Below, piece by piece: positions 51,253 to 60,504 of a stretch of DNA of 64,000 nt. The stretch's first letter is position 1; each line of letters begins with the position of its first letter. The DNA is taken from NCBI RefSeq assembly GCF_014897675.1, contig NZ_JABUXU010000008.1, forward strand, positions 62,001 to 126,000, in the 5' to 3' direction. The notes under the pieces were generated by a model. That model did not search any database. It was given only the letters and a program-made list of their open reading frames with translations, and was not told the origin of the DNA. Both the position numbers and the translations under genes were made by a program. Origin of the DNA: Advenella sp. FME57. GTDB taxonomy: Bacteria > Pseudomonadota > Gammaproteobacteria > Burkholderiales > Burkholderiaceae_B.

Positions 51253-51756
51253 GGGGCTTTTGCCGGCGAAGCGGACCATGAGCAGTTCGTCGCTATAGCC
51301 TGTTTCGTCCTTGAGGGATCTGGGCTCTTTGCCGTAGATTTCAAAGCCGGCCTCCTGATACAACTTAAGTGCCGGGGTGTTTGCCGCAGTCGCGGACAGG
51401 GTCACCTGCTCGTAATGTTGGTCGGCATACGCAAGAAGTCGGGTCAGCAATGCCTGTGCAATGCCCTGGCCTCGAACGTGTGATGCAACGAAGACGCCCC
51501 AGACGAAACCTTTATGTTGCTCGCGAACACCAAGCCAGGGTGCCAGGCCGGCAGTACCGACGATAGCGCCATCTTTGCGCGCGGCCCACACCTTGCTGGT
51601 GCGCAGGCGGTCGCGAAAAAATGCCAGCGGTTGCGCTGATTCGGCGGCATGGCTGGAGCCAAAAGCCTGCGGCGCGCTTTGCAATGCGGCCAGGCGAAAC
51701 TGGCGAAAGGCAGCGGCATCGTCAGCATTGAGTATTGCTATTTCAAATGGAAGCAT
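51247..51756 (-). CDS. GNAT-family N-acetyltransferase
   Basis: 169 residues. Acetyl-CoA site VWGVFVASHVRGQGIAQALL with the R/QxxGxG/A pattern, then AANTPALKLYQEAGFEIYG. Substrate unknown; the pattern is that of RimI/PhnO-like enzymes modifying amines. It is the only gene between the receptor and the MBL gene. Confidence 0.85.
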   Translation of the reverse strand: MLPFEIAILNADDAAAFRQFRLAALQSAPQAFGSSHAAESAQPLAFFRDRLRTSKVWAARKDGAIVGTAGLAPWLGVREQHKGFVWGVFVASHVRGQGIAQALLTRLLAYADQHYEQVTLSATAANTPALKLYQEAGFEIYGKEPRSLKDETGYSDELLMVRFAGKSPV

Positions 51757-52071
51757 ATTTCATATGTGAAGGAAAAGGTGTTTCTTGCCGATAATACTTC
51801 AAATTTCAAATGTGCTTGAGATGTGCTTGATAGATGTTCGTACCTTTGGCCGCAAGGCCGTGCCGGGGACCGGATAGATTGCTGGCAACCGCTTCATGCA
51901 GCCACCCGTTCGCTGTGGCGCTGGCAAACACAATGGCTATAAAGTTGCCAAGCGCGGGCCCCCGGTCTTTGGCAAGATCGGCGACGCCCATATCTTCGTG
52001 CGCCAGCGCTGCCCGTATCACGGTTGCAATGGCCGTCGGCGGCCAGCTAACTGCACGCGATTGTGCAGCGG
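51757..52071. other. No confident gene between GNAT and MBL genes
   Basis: A minus-strand frame (51806-52021, 71 residues, continuing open upstream) follows the MBL gene and has protein-like composition (GPALGNFIAIVFASATANGW), but I recognise no family and see no ribosome-binding site. It may be a decayed gene. Confidence 0.35.
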
Positions 52072-53010
52072 TCAGAGCGTATTGAGGGGGATTTTCAGGT
52101 AGCGTACGCCATTGTGTTCCGGCTCCGGCAGCTTGCCGCCACGTACGTTCACCTGTATGGACGGCAATAGCAGTTTTGGCGTGGAAAGGGTCGCATCGCG
52201 CTGGGTGCGCATCGCCACAAATTCGGATTCGGATATGCCTTCATGCACATGAATATTCTGCTTGCGTTCTGCTTCGATGGTGGTTTCCCATGCAAATTCA
52301 TCCCGGCCCGGTGCCTTGTAGTCATGGCACATAAATACCCGCGCGTAGCCTGGCAAGCGAAGCAGGCGTTGAATCGAGCGATAAAGGGTGCGCGCGTCAC
52401 CTCCGGGAAAATCACAGCGGGCCGTCCCGTAATCGGGCATGAACAAGGTATCGCCGGCAAATACGCAATCGCCGATAATATAGGTCAGGCAGGCTGGCGT
52501 ATGGCCCGGAACGTGCAGCACTGTGGCAGGCAGGCTGCCAATCTGGAAAGTCTCGCCGTCGTCGAACAGATGATCAAAGTCGTCCGCGTTGCCGCGTTGC
52601 GCACCTTGGGTGTTGTATATGTTCGCAAACGCGCGCTGAACCTGGCCAATGTGCTTGCCTATGGCCAATTGCCCGCCCAACTGCGCGGCCAGAATCGGCG
52701 CGGCCGACAGATGGTCGGCATGTGCATGCGTTTCCAGCAGCCATTGCACTTGCAATTGATGTGACCGGACGTAATCAATGATCGGCTGCACCGATGTGGC
52801 TGAGGTTCTGCCCGAGGCGGCATCGTAATCCAGTACGCTGTCGATCACCGCGCACTGCGAATCATTGGGCGCATGTACAACATAGCTGATCGTGTTGGTC
52901 GCTTCGTCAAAAAAGCTCTTAACGACAGGGATGCGCATGGGGTGATGACGAGTGTCGGCTATTTGCTGCGCTGCCTGATGGCACGCCGGATCGTGAGAGA
53001 CGTCTGACAT
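52072..53010 (-). CDS. MBL-fold hydrolase, persulfide-dioxygenase-like (Blh type)
   Basis: 312 residues. Metal motif THAHADHLSAA, then HVPGHTPACLTYI, VFAGDTLFMPDYGTARCDFPGG and FMCHDYKAPGR give the metal ligands of the glyoxalase II/ETHE1 group. The C-terminus with PKLLLPSIQVNVRGGKLPEPE and LKIPLNTL matches from memory the Blh proteins of bigR operons, which oxidise glutathione persulfide for sulfide detoxification. ATG 53010 lies 7 bases after GGAG. No rhodanese, sulfide:quinone reductase or ArsR-type BigR gene is adjacent, but a palindrome lies just upstream. Confidence 0.85.
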   Translation of the reverse strand: MSDVSHDPACHQAAQQIADTRHHPMRIPVVKSFFDEATNTISYVVHAPNDSQCAVIDSVLDYDAASGRTSATSVQPIIDYVRSHQLQVQWLLETHAHADHLSAAPILAAQLGGQLAIGKHIGQVQRAFANIYNTQGAQRGNADDFDHLFDDGETFQIGSLPATVLHVPGHTPACLTYIIGDCVFAGDTLFMPDYGTARCDFPGGDARTLYRSIQRLLRLPGYARVFMCHDYKAPGRDEFAWETTIEAERKQNIHVHEGISESEFVAMRTQRDATLSTPKLLLPSIQVNVRGGKLPEPEHNGVRYLKIPLNTL

Positions 53011-53365
53011 AGTGGGCTCCGGGTTACAGGGTGAAAATAGTATTTAATTACTTAAAGTAATAAACATATATTCAAACATCATAACAAAATGCCGCGTAAA
53101 CGTCACGCGGATCCGATGCCGGGGTGATCGACAGACAAAATGATGGGCGCAACAACAAGTCGGCAGGTGGCTCTTGCCTGGTGGATGATCGGTTATGCGT
53201 CCCGGACAATGCCAGCCGAACCGGGTTTTCTACCAGGTACGCACTGGTACGCCAGGAGCGCGATGTGAAGTGCGTTTACCATTTTGCGCTTGCAGCCGCT
53301 TTACGCCCGAACGCCTGATGGGTTCAAGCCGACGATGCCGTGGTGGTGACGGGTCCTGGTGGTCC
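53011..53365. other. Gene-free region upstream of the MBL gene
   Basis: Short plus-strand frames here lack recognisable content. The first 60 bases, next to the MBL start, are AT-rich and contain the palindrome at 53047-53061; they probably hold its promoter. Confidence 0.5.
53047..53061. repeat. Palindrome ATTACTTAAAGTAAT, candidate operator of the MBL gene
   Basis: Perfect 15-base palindrome (7-1-7), centred about 44 bases upstream of the MBL start. Position and symmetry suit a repressor such as an ArsR-type sulfide sensor. The regulator is not in the window. Confidence 0.4.
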
Positions 53366-54178
53366 CTATGGTGTATTGGTAGCAGCTGGCGGCGGGATAT
53401 TGCCTGGTGCTTGATTGGATACGGCAGGTGGCATATAGCGTTGCATGCTTACGTGCCTGCCATGCCAGACATGGATACTGCCTACTATCAGTAGCGTTGC
53501 TACAATTGGAATCAGAAAAGCGCCAGCAGTCAAACGATGCGTTTTGCCCGCGTAGTAACGCGCGCCAGCGATACATAGAATTAGCGTACTGACCAGAAGG
53601 CCGCCAAGCACATCTGAAAACCAGTGTGCGCCAAGATAGATGCGCGAGACCGCGATGAGCAGCGCGAATCCCATTGCACAGCAAACGGTGAGGATGCGGG
53701 CAGCCCGTTTTTCAATGCAGGGATAAATCAGAATGCAAAGCAAACCATACAGCACAATATTGCCTGTTGTATGACCACTGGGAAAGGAATAGGCACTCCA
53801 GCCGGAGTACATCATGTCTCCTGGCCGGGTCCGCACTATTGCTGCCTTGATGGCGGTATTAATAACCGCGGCGCTGATGATTGTCAGCACCCAGTAACCG
53901 GCCGTGCGCCAGGATTTCCGGACCAGTAGCCAGAGTGCGACAACGCCGACGATGATGGTCACCATGAACGTATCGCCCAGCTGCGTTATCGCAATCAATA
54001 TATCGTCCAGCCACGGTGTACGCAAGAGCTGCAACTGCCGGTAAATAGCCTGGTCGGCGGCGAACAGCCGGCCATCAATGCGCACATTGATTAGAATCAG
54101 TAGAAACAGGGCACAGGCCAGTGCAGCAAGATAATAGGGCCAGTAAGAGCGGTTTCGGATTATTGTATACGGTGACAT
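53366..54178 (-). CDS. PAP2-family phosphatase (inner membrane)
   Basis: 270 residues with about six membrane segments. The PAP2 motifs are complete: KAAIVRTRP (KxxxxxxRP), FPSGHTT (PSGH) and SRIYLGAHWFSD (SRxxxxxHxxxD). Such enzymes dephosphorylate phosphatidylglycerol phosphate, undecaprenyl diphosphate or lipid A groups. C-terminal Pro-rich tail. ATG 54178 is chosen since nine upstream codons look unrelated. It is divergent from the Ivy-type gene, 98 bases away. Confidence 0.9.
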   Translation of the reverse strand: MSPYTIIRNRSYWPYYLAALACALFLLILINVRIDGRLFAADQAIYRQLQLLRTPWLDDILIAITQLGDTFMVTIIVGVVALWLLVRKSWRTAGYWVLTIISAAVINTAIKAAIVRTRPGDMMYSGWSAYSFPSGHTTGNIVLYGLLCILIYPCIEKRAARILTVCCAMGFALLIAVSRIYLGAHWFSDVLGGLLVSTLILCIAGARYYAGKTHRLTAGAFLIPIVATLLIVGSIHVWHGRHVSMQRYMPPAVSNQAPGNIPPPAATNTP

Positions 54179-54276
54179 GCAATATAGCTTTGAGGTAGAT
54201 GACAAACCGAGGCTTGTCGATAGGAAGCGACTGAAGATAAAATCATACCTGTTTCAACCGCTTAACAGGGTACAGT

Positions 54277-54723
54277 ATGCGTCATTCCAAATTCAAATCT
54301 TTTTTGCTTGCAACATTGGGCAGTGTTGTTTTTGCCGGCCAGGTTTACGCTGCCGACGTCTATCCGGCCGACCTGGTAAAACAGGAGCCTCGGGTAGCCA
54401 GTGCGTTTGCGGGCCTGACAAAAACCATTGTCGCCAAGCACGCATGGGTGCGTGACTTTGGTGTGACAACGCCCGTTGAAGAAACAACGCTTAACAACGA
54501 AAGCTATGTGCGGCTGTCGGGTTGCAAACCGCATGATTGTCCATCAGAAAAATATGTGGTGCTCGTTTCTAGAAAGAACAACCATGCCGTGGGTGCGTTT
54601 TTAACGAACCAGCAAGCGGCTGCGGGCGCTTTATCTGACAGCACAATTCAATGGCTTGGGCAACCCACCGATGAACAGGTAGCCGTGCTGGCTGCAGCGT
54701 TGTTTCCAGCTGCTGACAATTAA
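54277..54723 (+). CDS. Ivy-family C-type lysozyme inhibitor
   Basis: 148 residues. Signal peptide ending QVYAAD, then a periplasmic domain with CKPHDCPSEKY, the diagnostic Ivy loop (CKPHDC) that plugs the lysozyme active site. EESYVRLSGC-like context is seen as NNESYVRLSGC. Protects peptidoglycan against host or predator lysozyme or controls the cell's own lytic enzymes. Family assignment is confident from the motif and length. Confidence 0.9.
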   Translation: MRHSKFKSFLLATLGSVVFAGQVYAADVYPADLVKQEPRVASAFAGLTKTIVAKHAWVRDFGVTTPVEETTLNNESYVRLSGCKPHDCPSEKYVVLVSRKNNHAVGAFLTNQQAAAGALSDSTIQWLGQPTDEQVAVLAAALFPAADN

Positions 54724-55026
54724 GCCATTTTATCCGGCTGCTAACAATCAGACCATTGCGCTTGTGCAGCCAGCCTGCGCAACCCATATTGCAGCGATAC
54801 ATGCAGCGATACATCATGGCGCACTTGACACTGCAATGTTGTGGTCAATGGCAAACGGGTTTGGATTGCCATTGTCTGGGTTCCCATCGTTTGGATTGGT
54901 ATTGGTGATGCTATCATTGGTTTGCAGCCATTGCATGGTGTTCAGGCCACGACTGCGCTCCCGGAGTGCTTGGCGCTCTCGCCAAGAACTCGCAAAGACA
55001 CCGCTGAGCGCCCATTCAGAATCCGT
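54724..55026. other. Gene-free gap between Ivy and beta-lactamase genes
   Basis: Convergent gap of 303 bases. Overlapping plus-strand frames have repetitive hydrophobic content without homology. No terminator with T-run was found. Confidence 0.45.
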
Positions 55027-56184
55027 TCAGAATTCGCTCAAAATCCGATACGCGATTGCCAACCGGTCTGCAACCGGATAGTTTTTATTGGCCAGGATCA
55101 CAATCCCAAGCTTGCGTGCCGGCACGAAGGCTACATAGGCGCCAAATCCATTGGTGGATCCCGTTTTGTTTATCCATACATCGTCACGCGGCGCCACGGG
55201 CGGCACCAGCGCTTTTACCGGCTGCGGCTTAAGTGCAAAATCGGCAGCATTGCCGTGCAGTAAAGACTCGAGTGTCACGGGGTATGGATATTGCTCCCAG
55301 ATCAGATCCTGCGTCATTGCTGCGGTCTGGAAATAACCGGTGTGCGTGTTTGTTACCGCTGCCTGCAAATGCTCATCCAGGTTTGTCATGTGCATATTGC
55401 TTTTGAGAAACCGCACCATATCTGCACTGGTGGATTTTGCACCGTAAGCCTCTGCCCACAGAACTGCCTTGCTTACCCGCGCTGGCGTGTCCTGTTTGGT
55501 GTAGCCCTGCGCGTAATCGGCCACCTTATGTTCGGGAATGTCGATATAAGTGTTGGTCAGTCCCAGACCTGCGTATATCTGTTTTTCCATCAAGGGTATG
55601 AAATCCTGGCCCATCGCCTTTGCCGTAATTAGCCCCAGCATGCCAATGCCCGGATTGCTATAGGTTCTTTGCGTCCCTTTTTCAAACGGTGGTTTCCATT
55701 GATGTAGATAGGACATCAGTTGCTCATTGTTTCTGATCTGTTCGGGCACTTGTAGCGGAAAGCCGCCGGGCGTATGGGTGCCCAGTTGCATCAGGCTGAC
55801 GGAACCAAATGCGGTTTTCTGCATTTGCGGCAGATGGGTCGCTACCGTGTCGGTCAGCTTCAAATGCCCTGTGGCCTGTGCATAGCTTGCCAGTGTCGCC
55901 GTAAAGGTTTTACTGATCGAACCCAGTTCAAAAAGGGTGGAGGAAGTCACAGTGCTTGCGGTTTGTCGGGAGGCAACACCATAATTGAACAGATAGGTGT
56001 TCCCCTGCGCAATCACGCCAACGGCCATACCGGGAATGCCGTGCTTTTTCATCACAGGCATAACCGATGCGTCTACCCGTTGTTTTATAGTGTTCTGGTC
56101 TTGCGCGGCGTAACCGGCCGTCGAGGTTATGACGCCTGTTATCAAGGTCAGGGCAGCCAGCAGTGGGGTCAAAGGAGTGTTCAT
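55027..56184 (-). CDS. Class C (AmpC-type) beta-lactamase
   Basis: Periplasmic serine beta-lactamase, 385 residues. Signal peptide MNTPLTPLLAALTLITG..AGYA. Active-site SISK (Ser89, Lys92 in the precursor), the YSN motif in RTYSNPGIGMLG and KTG in INKTGSTNGFGAYVAF are all present, in class C order. ELGSISKTFT and LLHGN fit AmpC. ATG 56184 is chosen because 55 upstream codons in frame are unlike the family. No ampR gene is divergent from it, so expression may be constitutive and low. Confidence 0.93.
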   Translation of the reverse strand: MNTPLTPLLAALTLITGVITSTAGYAAQDQNTIKQRVDASVMPVMKKHGIPGMAVGVIAQGNTYLFNYGVASRQTASTVTSSTLFELGSISKTFTATLASYAQATGHLKLTDTVATHLPQMQKTAFGSVSLMQLGTHTPGGFPLQVPEQIRNNEQLMSYLHQWKPPFEKGTQRTYSNPGIGMLGLITAKAMGQDFIPLMEKQIYAGLGLTNTYIDIPEHKVADYAQGYTKQDTPARVSKAVLWAEAYGAKSTSADMVRFLKSNMHMTNLDEHLQAAVTNTHTGYFQTAAMTQDLIWEQYPYPVTLESLLHGNAADFALKPQPVKALVPPVAPRDDVWINKTGSTNGFGAYVAFVPARKLGIVILANKNYPVADRLAIAYRILSEF

Positions 56185-56783
56185 GGGCGAAGGATAAAAG
56201 TGGATGAAAATAGGAATGTCTCGTATTGTCGCTCGTGCGCTTATGGCTGATAAGCCTGGATTGGTAACAAAATGCGAGGACGGGCAGGTTGCGATGTCTC
56301 GTCGGGCACGCGTGCCAGGCTGCAGGGCAAGCAGTTCGGGTCGGATCATTATATTTCGAAACGAATGTCAGCTTATTTCAGATCAAGGAATTTCCAGTCT
56401 CAGCCAAGTAGACTTAGCGTTGTACGAATGTTTATTCACCTATCTATCGTACGTGTTCCCTGGTCAGAAATGGCCAGGTTTTTTTTCGCCAGTCGTCTGG
56501 ATCAAAGGAGAAGGGGGGTGTTTGAATCGTCTGGTTTCAACCGGTTCCTACGCAGTCGTAGTCGGTAACAGACGAACAGGCAGGCTGGGCGATCTGCGGA
56601 CTGCTATCCTGTAAAAAAATAAATCCGATGCCAAGTCAATTGAGTGTCTCCAAAATTGCGCCTGAAGTTCATTGAGGCCAGCCTGGTGGGAAAGCAGACG
56701 ATGCGTAATATTCTCATTCAGTTCTGCCGGACAAGTTGTTTGCAATTTAAGTACGATTGTTGATCTGGCTGGTCAAGTGATCC
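56185..56783. other. Gene-free region between beta-lactamase and LysR genes
   Basis: About 600 bases. Plus-strand frames (56204-56614, 56272-56568) have no recognisable content. No ampR remnant or RNA gene was recognised. Confidence 0.45.
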
Positions 56784-57692
56784 TCATTTAACATCTCGTC
56801 CCTTCCAACTGTCCTTCACCAAGTTATAAAAATGCGTGGCTGCAGCAGGCAAAGATTTATTCTTTCTCGACAAAATGCCAATTTCCCGCGTAGCGGCTGG
56901 CGAGCGTAGAGGAACGCTTTGCAACTGACTTGTATCCATGAGACGCAATGCCAATTTGGGGACGGCAGCAATGCCTGCCCCAGCCGCAACCATTGCCCCC
57001 ACTACAGAAATATTATCGATAACGTAATGAGCGTTCGGAACTGACTTGGCCAAGATGTCATCGGTCACGTGTCGGATGCTGCTAATCGGACCGCTTGAAA
57101 CAAACGGGCGGTTATTAAACACTTTCCAATCCACAATTTTCATACTGGCTAGCGGATCGCTCTTCGGGCATATCAATACGAATGGATCGGTAAGTAGTGG
57201 CATGAACGACAGACCTGCTACAGACGAAGTTTGTTCAATAGAAAATCCCATGTGAGCGATACCTTCTGACACTGCCTGCGCGACTTGTCCAGCGGAAGCA
57301 GCCCGAACAACAAGGCGTACTTGCGGGTGTGTTTGTTGGAATGTTTGCGCTGCCTGCGGAAGGATTGCCGCAGCTACAGAAGGAAGGGCCCAAATATTGA
57401 CGACACCTCGACGACCCGTGATGAATTCAGAAAGATCACTCAATGAGTCCTGAAACTCCGAAATCACCCGCGTAGCAATAGGCACTAATTCGGCGCCAGC
57501 ATCAGTTAATGTCACCCGATGCTTGTCCCGATCAAAAAGCGTTGTATTTAGCTTGCTTTCCGCCCCTTGTATTCTTCTGCTGAGTGCCGGCTGTGACACA
57601 TTCGCTTTCTCGGCCGCTATACGAAAACTGAGGTTGTCGGCCACGAGTAGAACGGCCTCTAGCTCTGGGATCGTCAATCGGATATTTGTCAT
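56784..57692 (-). CDS. LysR-family regulator of the adjacent catabolic cluster
   Basis: 302 residues. Winged helix MTNIRLTIPELEAVLLVADN, FRIAAEKANVSQPALSRRIQ (part) and an effector domain with LVVRAASAGQVAQAVSEG and AMVAAGAGIAAVPKLAL. Divergent from the AtuA gene across 157 bases, so it very likely controls that cluster, probably activated by a pathway intermediate. Confidence 0.9.
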   Translation of the reverse strand: MTNIRLTIPELEAVLLVADNLSFRIAAEKANVSQPALSRRIQGAESKLNTTLFDRDKHRVTLTDAGAELVPIATRVISEFQDSLSDLSEFITGRRGVVNIWALPSVAAAILPQAAQTFQQTHPQVRLVVRAASAGQVAQAVSEGIAHMGFSIEQTSSVAGLSFMPLLTDPFVLICPKSDPLASMKIVDWKVFNNRPFVSSGPISSIRHVTDDILAKSVPNAHYVIDNISVVGAMVAAGAGIAAVPKLALRLMDTSQLQSVPLRSPAATREIGILSRKNKSLPAAATHFYNLVKDSWKGRDVK

Positions 57693-57849
57693 GGTGATGC
57701 AGTATTGTTATTGCCGAAATAGAAATATATCACTTTCCGTATCAAATTATGCAAGCTATAGTTGGTTTTTGACGCAAGCTGACACCAGGATGGCAGGCCA
57801 GCGGCGCATCAAATTGCAAAGATCGTGTCGTAATATCCGGAGATGAAGC

Positions 57850-59211
57850 GTGAGTGATGAACAGCACAGGGGGCTACGTATAGGCGTAGGTGCAGGCATG
57901 GCCGATGATCGCATCGGACCCGCTCTTGAATTGCTCAAACGTTGTCAACTTGACTACCTGGTATGTGAGTGCCTGGCAGAACGTACCATCGCGCGTGAAA
58001 CGCTTGCCCGCCAGCATGATAGTAGTAAAGGCTTCAATCCCATGCTGGAAGAACGCATGCATAACTTTCTGCCTTTATGTCATGAGCATGGTGTGCGCCT
58101 GGTCTCGAACATGGGTGCTGCCAATCCGGTTGGCGCTGCAAAGGCGGCGCTTGACATTGGTAAAGGGCATGGTTGGAAGGATCTTAAATGTGCTGCGGTT
58201 GTCGGAGATGATGTCCTGGATCAGGTACGGGTCCACCCCGAGCTACAGCTGAACGATTGCCAACTTCCCTTGGAGGAAATACTCCCAAAATTAGCTTCGG
58301 CAAACGCATACCTGGGGGCGGATATCGTACGTGATGGGCTGGCAACCGGTGCGCATGTCGTCATGACGGGACGTGTTGCAGACCCATCTCTGTTTCTGGG
58401 AGTGGCCATGCACCATCACGGTTGGTTGGATGATGATCTGCCCCGGCTGGCAGCGGGAACCATCATGGGACATCTCCTGGAATGCTCAGCTCAAATAACG
58501 GGTGGTTATTTTGCAGATCCTGGCAAAAAAGACGTGCCTCGGCTGGCTGAATTAGCTTACCCCTATGCTGACCTTTCCAGTGATGGTGAACTATTTATCT
58601 CCAAGCCAGAAGGCTCGGGCGGGCGGTTGGACAGAATGACGTGCACCGAACAAGCTTTGTACGAAATACATGATCCGAATGCGTACATTACCCCCGACTG
58701 CGTACTCAGCTTGCAAGACTTGAATTTCGAAGAGATCACCCAGGATCGTGTAGCAGTACGAGGCGCGCGTGCGCGACCGCGTACCGATACCTATAAAGCG
58801 GTAGTAGGGTATTTTGATGGCTGGATTGGCGTGGGCGAAGTTTCATACGCAGGCATCAACGCCATCGCACGGGCTCGGCTTGCCGCAGACATCGTTCAGG
58901 AGCGTTTCAATCTTGATGGCGGTGTTGCTAACGAGCTTCAGATCGACCTGATTGGCATCACGAGCCTGCACGGCTCATCCCCACACGCGCCAGCCAGCGA
59001 CCCCTATGAGGTCCGACTGCGCATCGCTGCCCGATGTCCGGACAAGAAGAGCGCCATGCTCCTGGGAGAGCACGTCAGGCAATTGAACATGCAAGGCCCG
59101 TTTGGTGCGGGCGGGCCGGTTAATTTTGGCGCAAAAGAGATCATTGCCGTGGACTCTGTATTGATTCCCCGGTCGTGGGTCAATCCTCACGTTGTCGTGA
59201 TAGGAGAATAA
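57850..59211 (+). CDS. AtuA-family protein (acyclic terpene utilisation, DUF1446)
   Basis: 453 residues. Seen: IGVGAGMADDRIGPALELL, CLAERTIARE, NMGAANPVGAAKAALD, MTGRVADPSLFLG, GHLLECSAQITGGYF and ISKPEGSGGRLD, all typical of the AtuA core. GTG 57850 is the first start in frame; the frame downstream has no better site. In citronellol degraders AtuA is needed but its reaction is not settled. The small C-terminal domain usual in longer AtuA proteins is encoded by the next gene. Confidence 0.88.
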   Translation: MSDEQHRGLRIGVGAGMADDRIGPALELLKRCQLDYLVCECLAERTIARETLARQHDSSKGFNPMLEERMHNFLPLCHEHGVRLVSNMGAANPVGAAKAALDIGKGHGWKDLKCAAVVGDDVLDQVRVHPELQLNDCQLPLEEILPKLASANAYLGADIVRDGLATGAHVVMTGRVADPSLFLGVAMHHHGWLDDDLPRLAAGTIMGHLLECSAQITGGYFADPGKKDVPRLAELAYPYADLSSDGELFISKPEGSGGRLDRMTCTEQALYEIHDPNAYITPDCVLSLQDLNFEEITQDRVAVRGARARPRTDTYKAVVGYFDGWIGVGEVSYAGINAIARARLAADIVQERFNLDGGVANELQIDLIGITSLHGSSPHAPASDPYEVRLRIAARCPDKKSAMLLGEHVRQLNMQGPFGAGGPVNFGAKEIIAVDSVLIPRSWVNPHVVVIGE

Positions 59212-59213
59212 CG

Positions 59214-59531
59214 ATGGCAATACGCGTCTATGATCTCGCTCACGCACGCTCTGGCGACAAGGGGAACACATTGAACGTGGCGGTAATTGCTTACGACGAT
59301 GAATCGTGGAGGATTTTGCGCAAAGAATTGACTGAGGAGAGGGTAATGCAAGCATACATGCATCTGGGCGCCAAATCGGTCGTTCGCTATGAAGTCGACA
59401 GTCTAAAGGCGCTCAATTTTGTTATCCACGACGTTCTGGCAGGTGGCGTGACACGGTCACTGCGTATAGACCCGCATGGTAAATCTCTCAGCGCGCTGGT
59501 TCTTGGCATAGTATTGCCGGCAGCTATCTGA
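59214..59531 (+). CDS. AtuA-like C-terminal domain protein (separate gene)
   Basis: 105 residues. Begins MAIRVYDLAHARSGDKGNTLN; RSGDKGN is the hallmark of the small ferredoxin-fold domain that ends full-length AtuA proteins. LNFVIHDVLAGGVTRSLRID follows. ATG 59214 sits 2 bases after the AtuA stop with GGAGAA overlapping the end of that gene. It most likely forms a complex with the upstream protein. Confidence 0.88.
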   Translation: MAIRVYDLAHARSGDKGNTLNVAVIAYDDESWRILRKELTEERVMQAYMHLGAKSVVRYEVDSLKALNFVIHDVLAGGVTRSLRIDPHGKSLSALVLGIVLPAAI

Positions 59532-59557
59532 CAATCTTCACCGTTTAAAGGATTCTC

Positions 59558-60475
59558 ATGTATCCGCCAGCAGAAAACCTCCCTACAGAAGTATTCGCCA
59601 GACTGCCGAAATCATTCTATCTGAGCGATTCGTCGTCCACTTGGCTTGAGGCGCGTCATGTAAAAATGCACTCTTTTCTCGAAGGGCCCTCGTTTGATCG
59701 CTCAGGCAACTTGTGGTGTGTCGATCTGGCACATAGCCGCATCTTGCGGGTGGACCCCAAAGGCGAATTTGAAGTTGTGCTCCAGTACGATGGTGAGCCC
59801 AATGGCCTGAAGATTCATCGCGACGGGCGCATCTTCGTTGCTGACCATTTGCATGGCCTCATGATACTTGAGCCAGATGCCGGAACGATCAAGCCCTATC
59901 TACAGCACGTGATGCGTGAAGGACTTAAAGGCCTGAATGATCTCTTTTTTGCGTCCAACGGCGATCTATATTTTACTGACCAGGGTGAAAGCGCGCTCAA
60001 TAACCCTACCGGCCGTGTATTCAGGCTGCGCGCGGATGGAAAATCGGTGGAGTTACTGATGGACCGTCTGGCCGGGCCGAATGGTCTCGTAATGAACAAA
60101 GCGGAGAATGTTCTTTATGTGGCGATCACGCATGACAACGCGGTCTATGCCTTACGGATAGAACCAGACGGCAGTATGAAGAAGGCCAGTAGGTATATCC
60201 AGCTTTCGGGAAGTACTGCCGGTCCCGATGGCCTGGCTATTGATGAGGCCGGCAATCTGGCGGTCGTTCACGCTCAAGCAGGAACGGTATGGCTATTTAG
60301 CCCCCTAGGCGAGCCGCTGTATCGCATTCGATCATGCGCAGGACTACGCACGACTAACGTAGCCTTCGGGGGCGAAGATGGGCGCACGTTGTATATCACC
60401 GAAGCAGAACAAGGGGTCATTCTTTGTGCCCAACTGCCGCACCCTGGCATACCTATGTATTCCCATAAAAGCTAG
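59558..60475 (+). CDS. SMP-30/gluconolactonase-family hydrolase
   Basis: 305 residues, six-bladed beta-propeller. Metal ligands in LEGPSFDRSGNLWCVD, GLNDLFFASNGDLYFTD and GPDGLAIDEAGNLAVVH (Glu, Asn, Asp). No signal peptide. Likely opens a lactone made in the pathway of this cluster; the substrate is unknown. Starts with ATG behind AAAGGA. Confidence 0.88.
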   Translation: MYPPAENLPTEVFARLPKSFYLSDSSSTWLEARHVKMHSFLEGPSFDRSGNLWCVDLAHSRILRVDPKGEFEVVLQYDGEPNGLKIHRDGRIFVADHLHGLMILEPDAGTIKPYLQHVMREGLKGLNDLFFASNGDLYFTDQGESALNNPTGRVFRLRADGKSVELLMDRLAGPNGLVMNKAENVLYVAITHDNAVYALRIEPDGSMKKASRYIQLSGSTAGPDGLAIDEAGNLAVVHAQAGTVWLFSPLGEPLYRIRSCAGLRTTNVAFGGEDGRTLYITEAEQGVILCAQLPHPGIPMYSHKS

Positions 60476-60504
60476 AAAAATCTGCACTCGAAGGAGACAC
60501 AAGT

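Noticed and set aside
51806-52021. 71-residue minus-strand frame after the MBL gene
   Set aside because: Protein-like composition but no family, no good start and open upstream into the MBL end; noted only as a possible gene remnant.
56204-56614. Possible small gene or ampR remnant between beta-lactamase and LysR genes
   Set aside because: No helix-turn-helix pattern, no ribosome-binding site, and composition unlike neighbouring genes.
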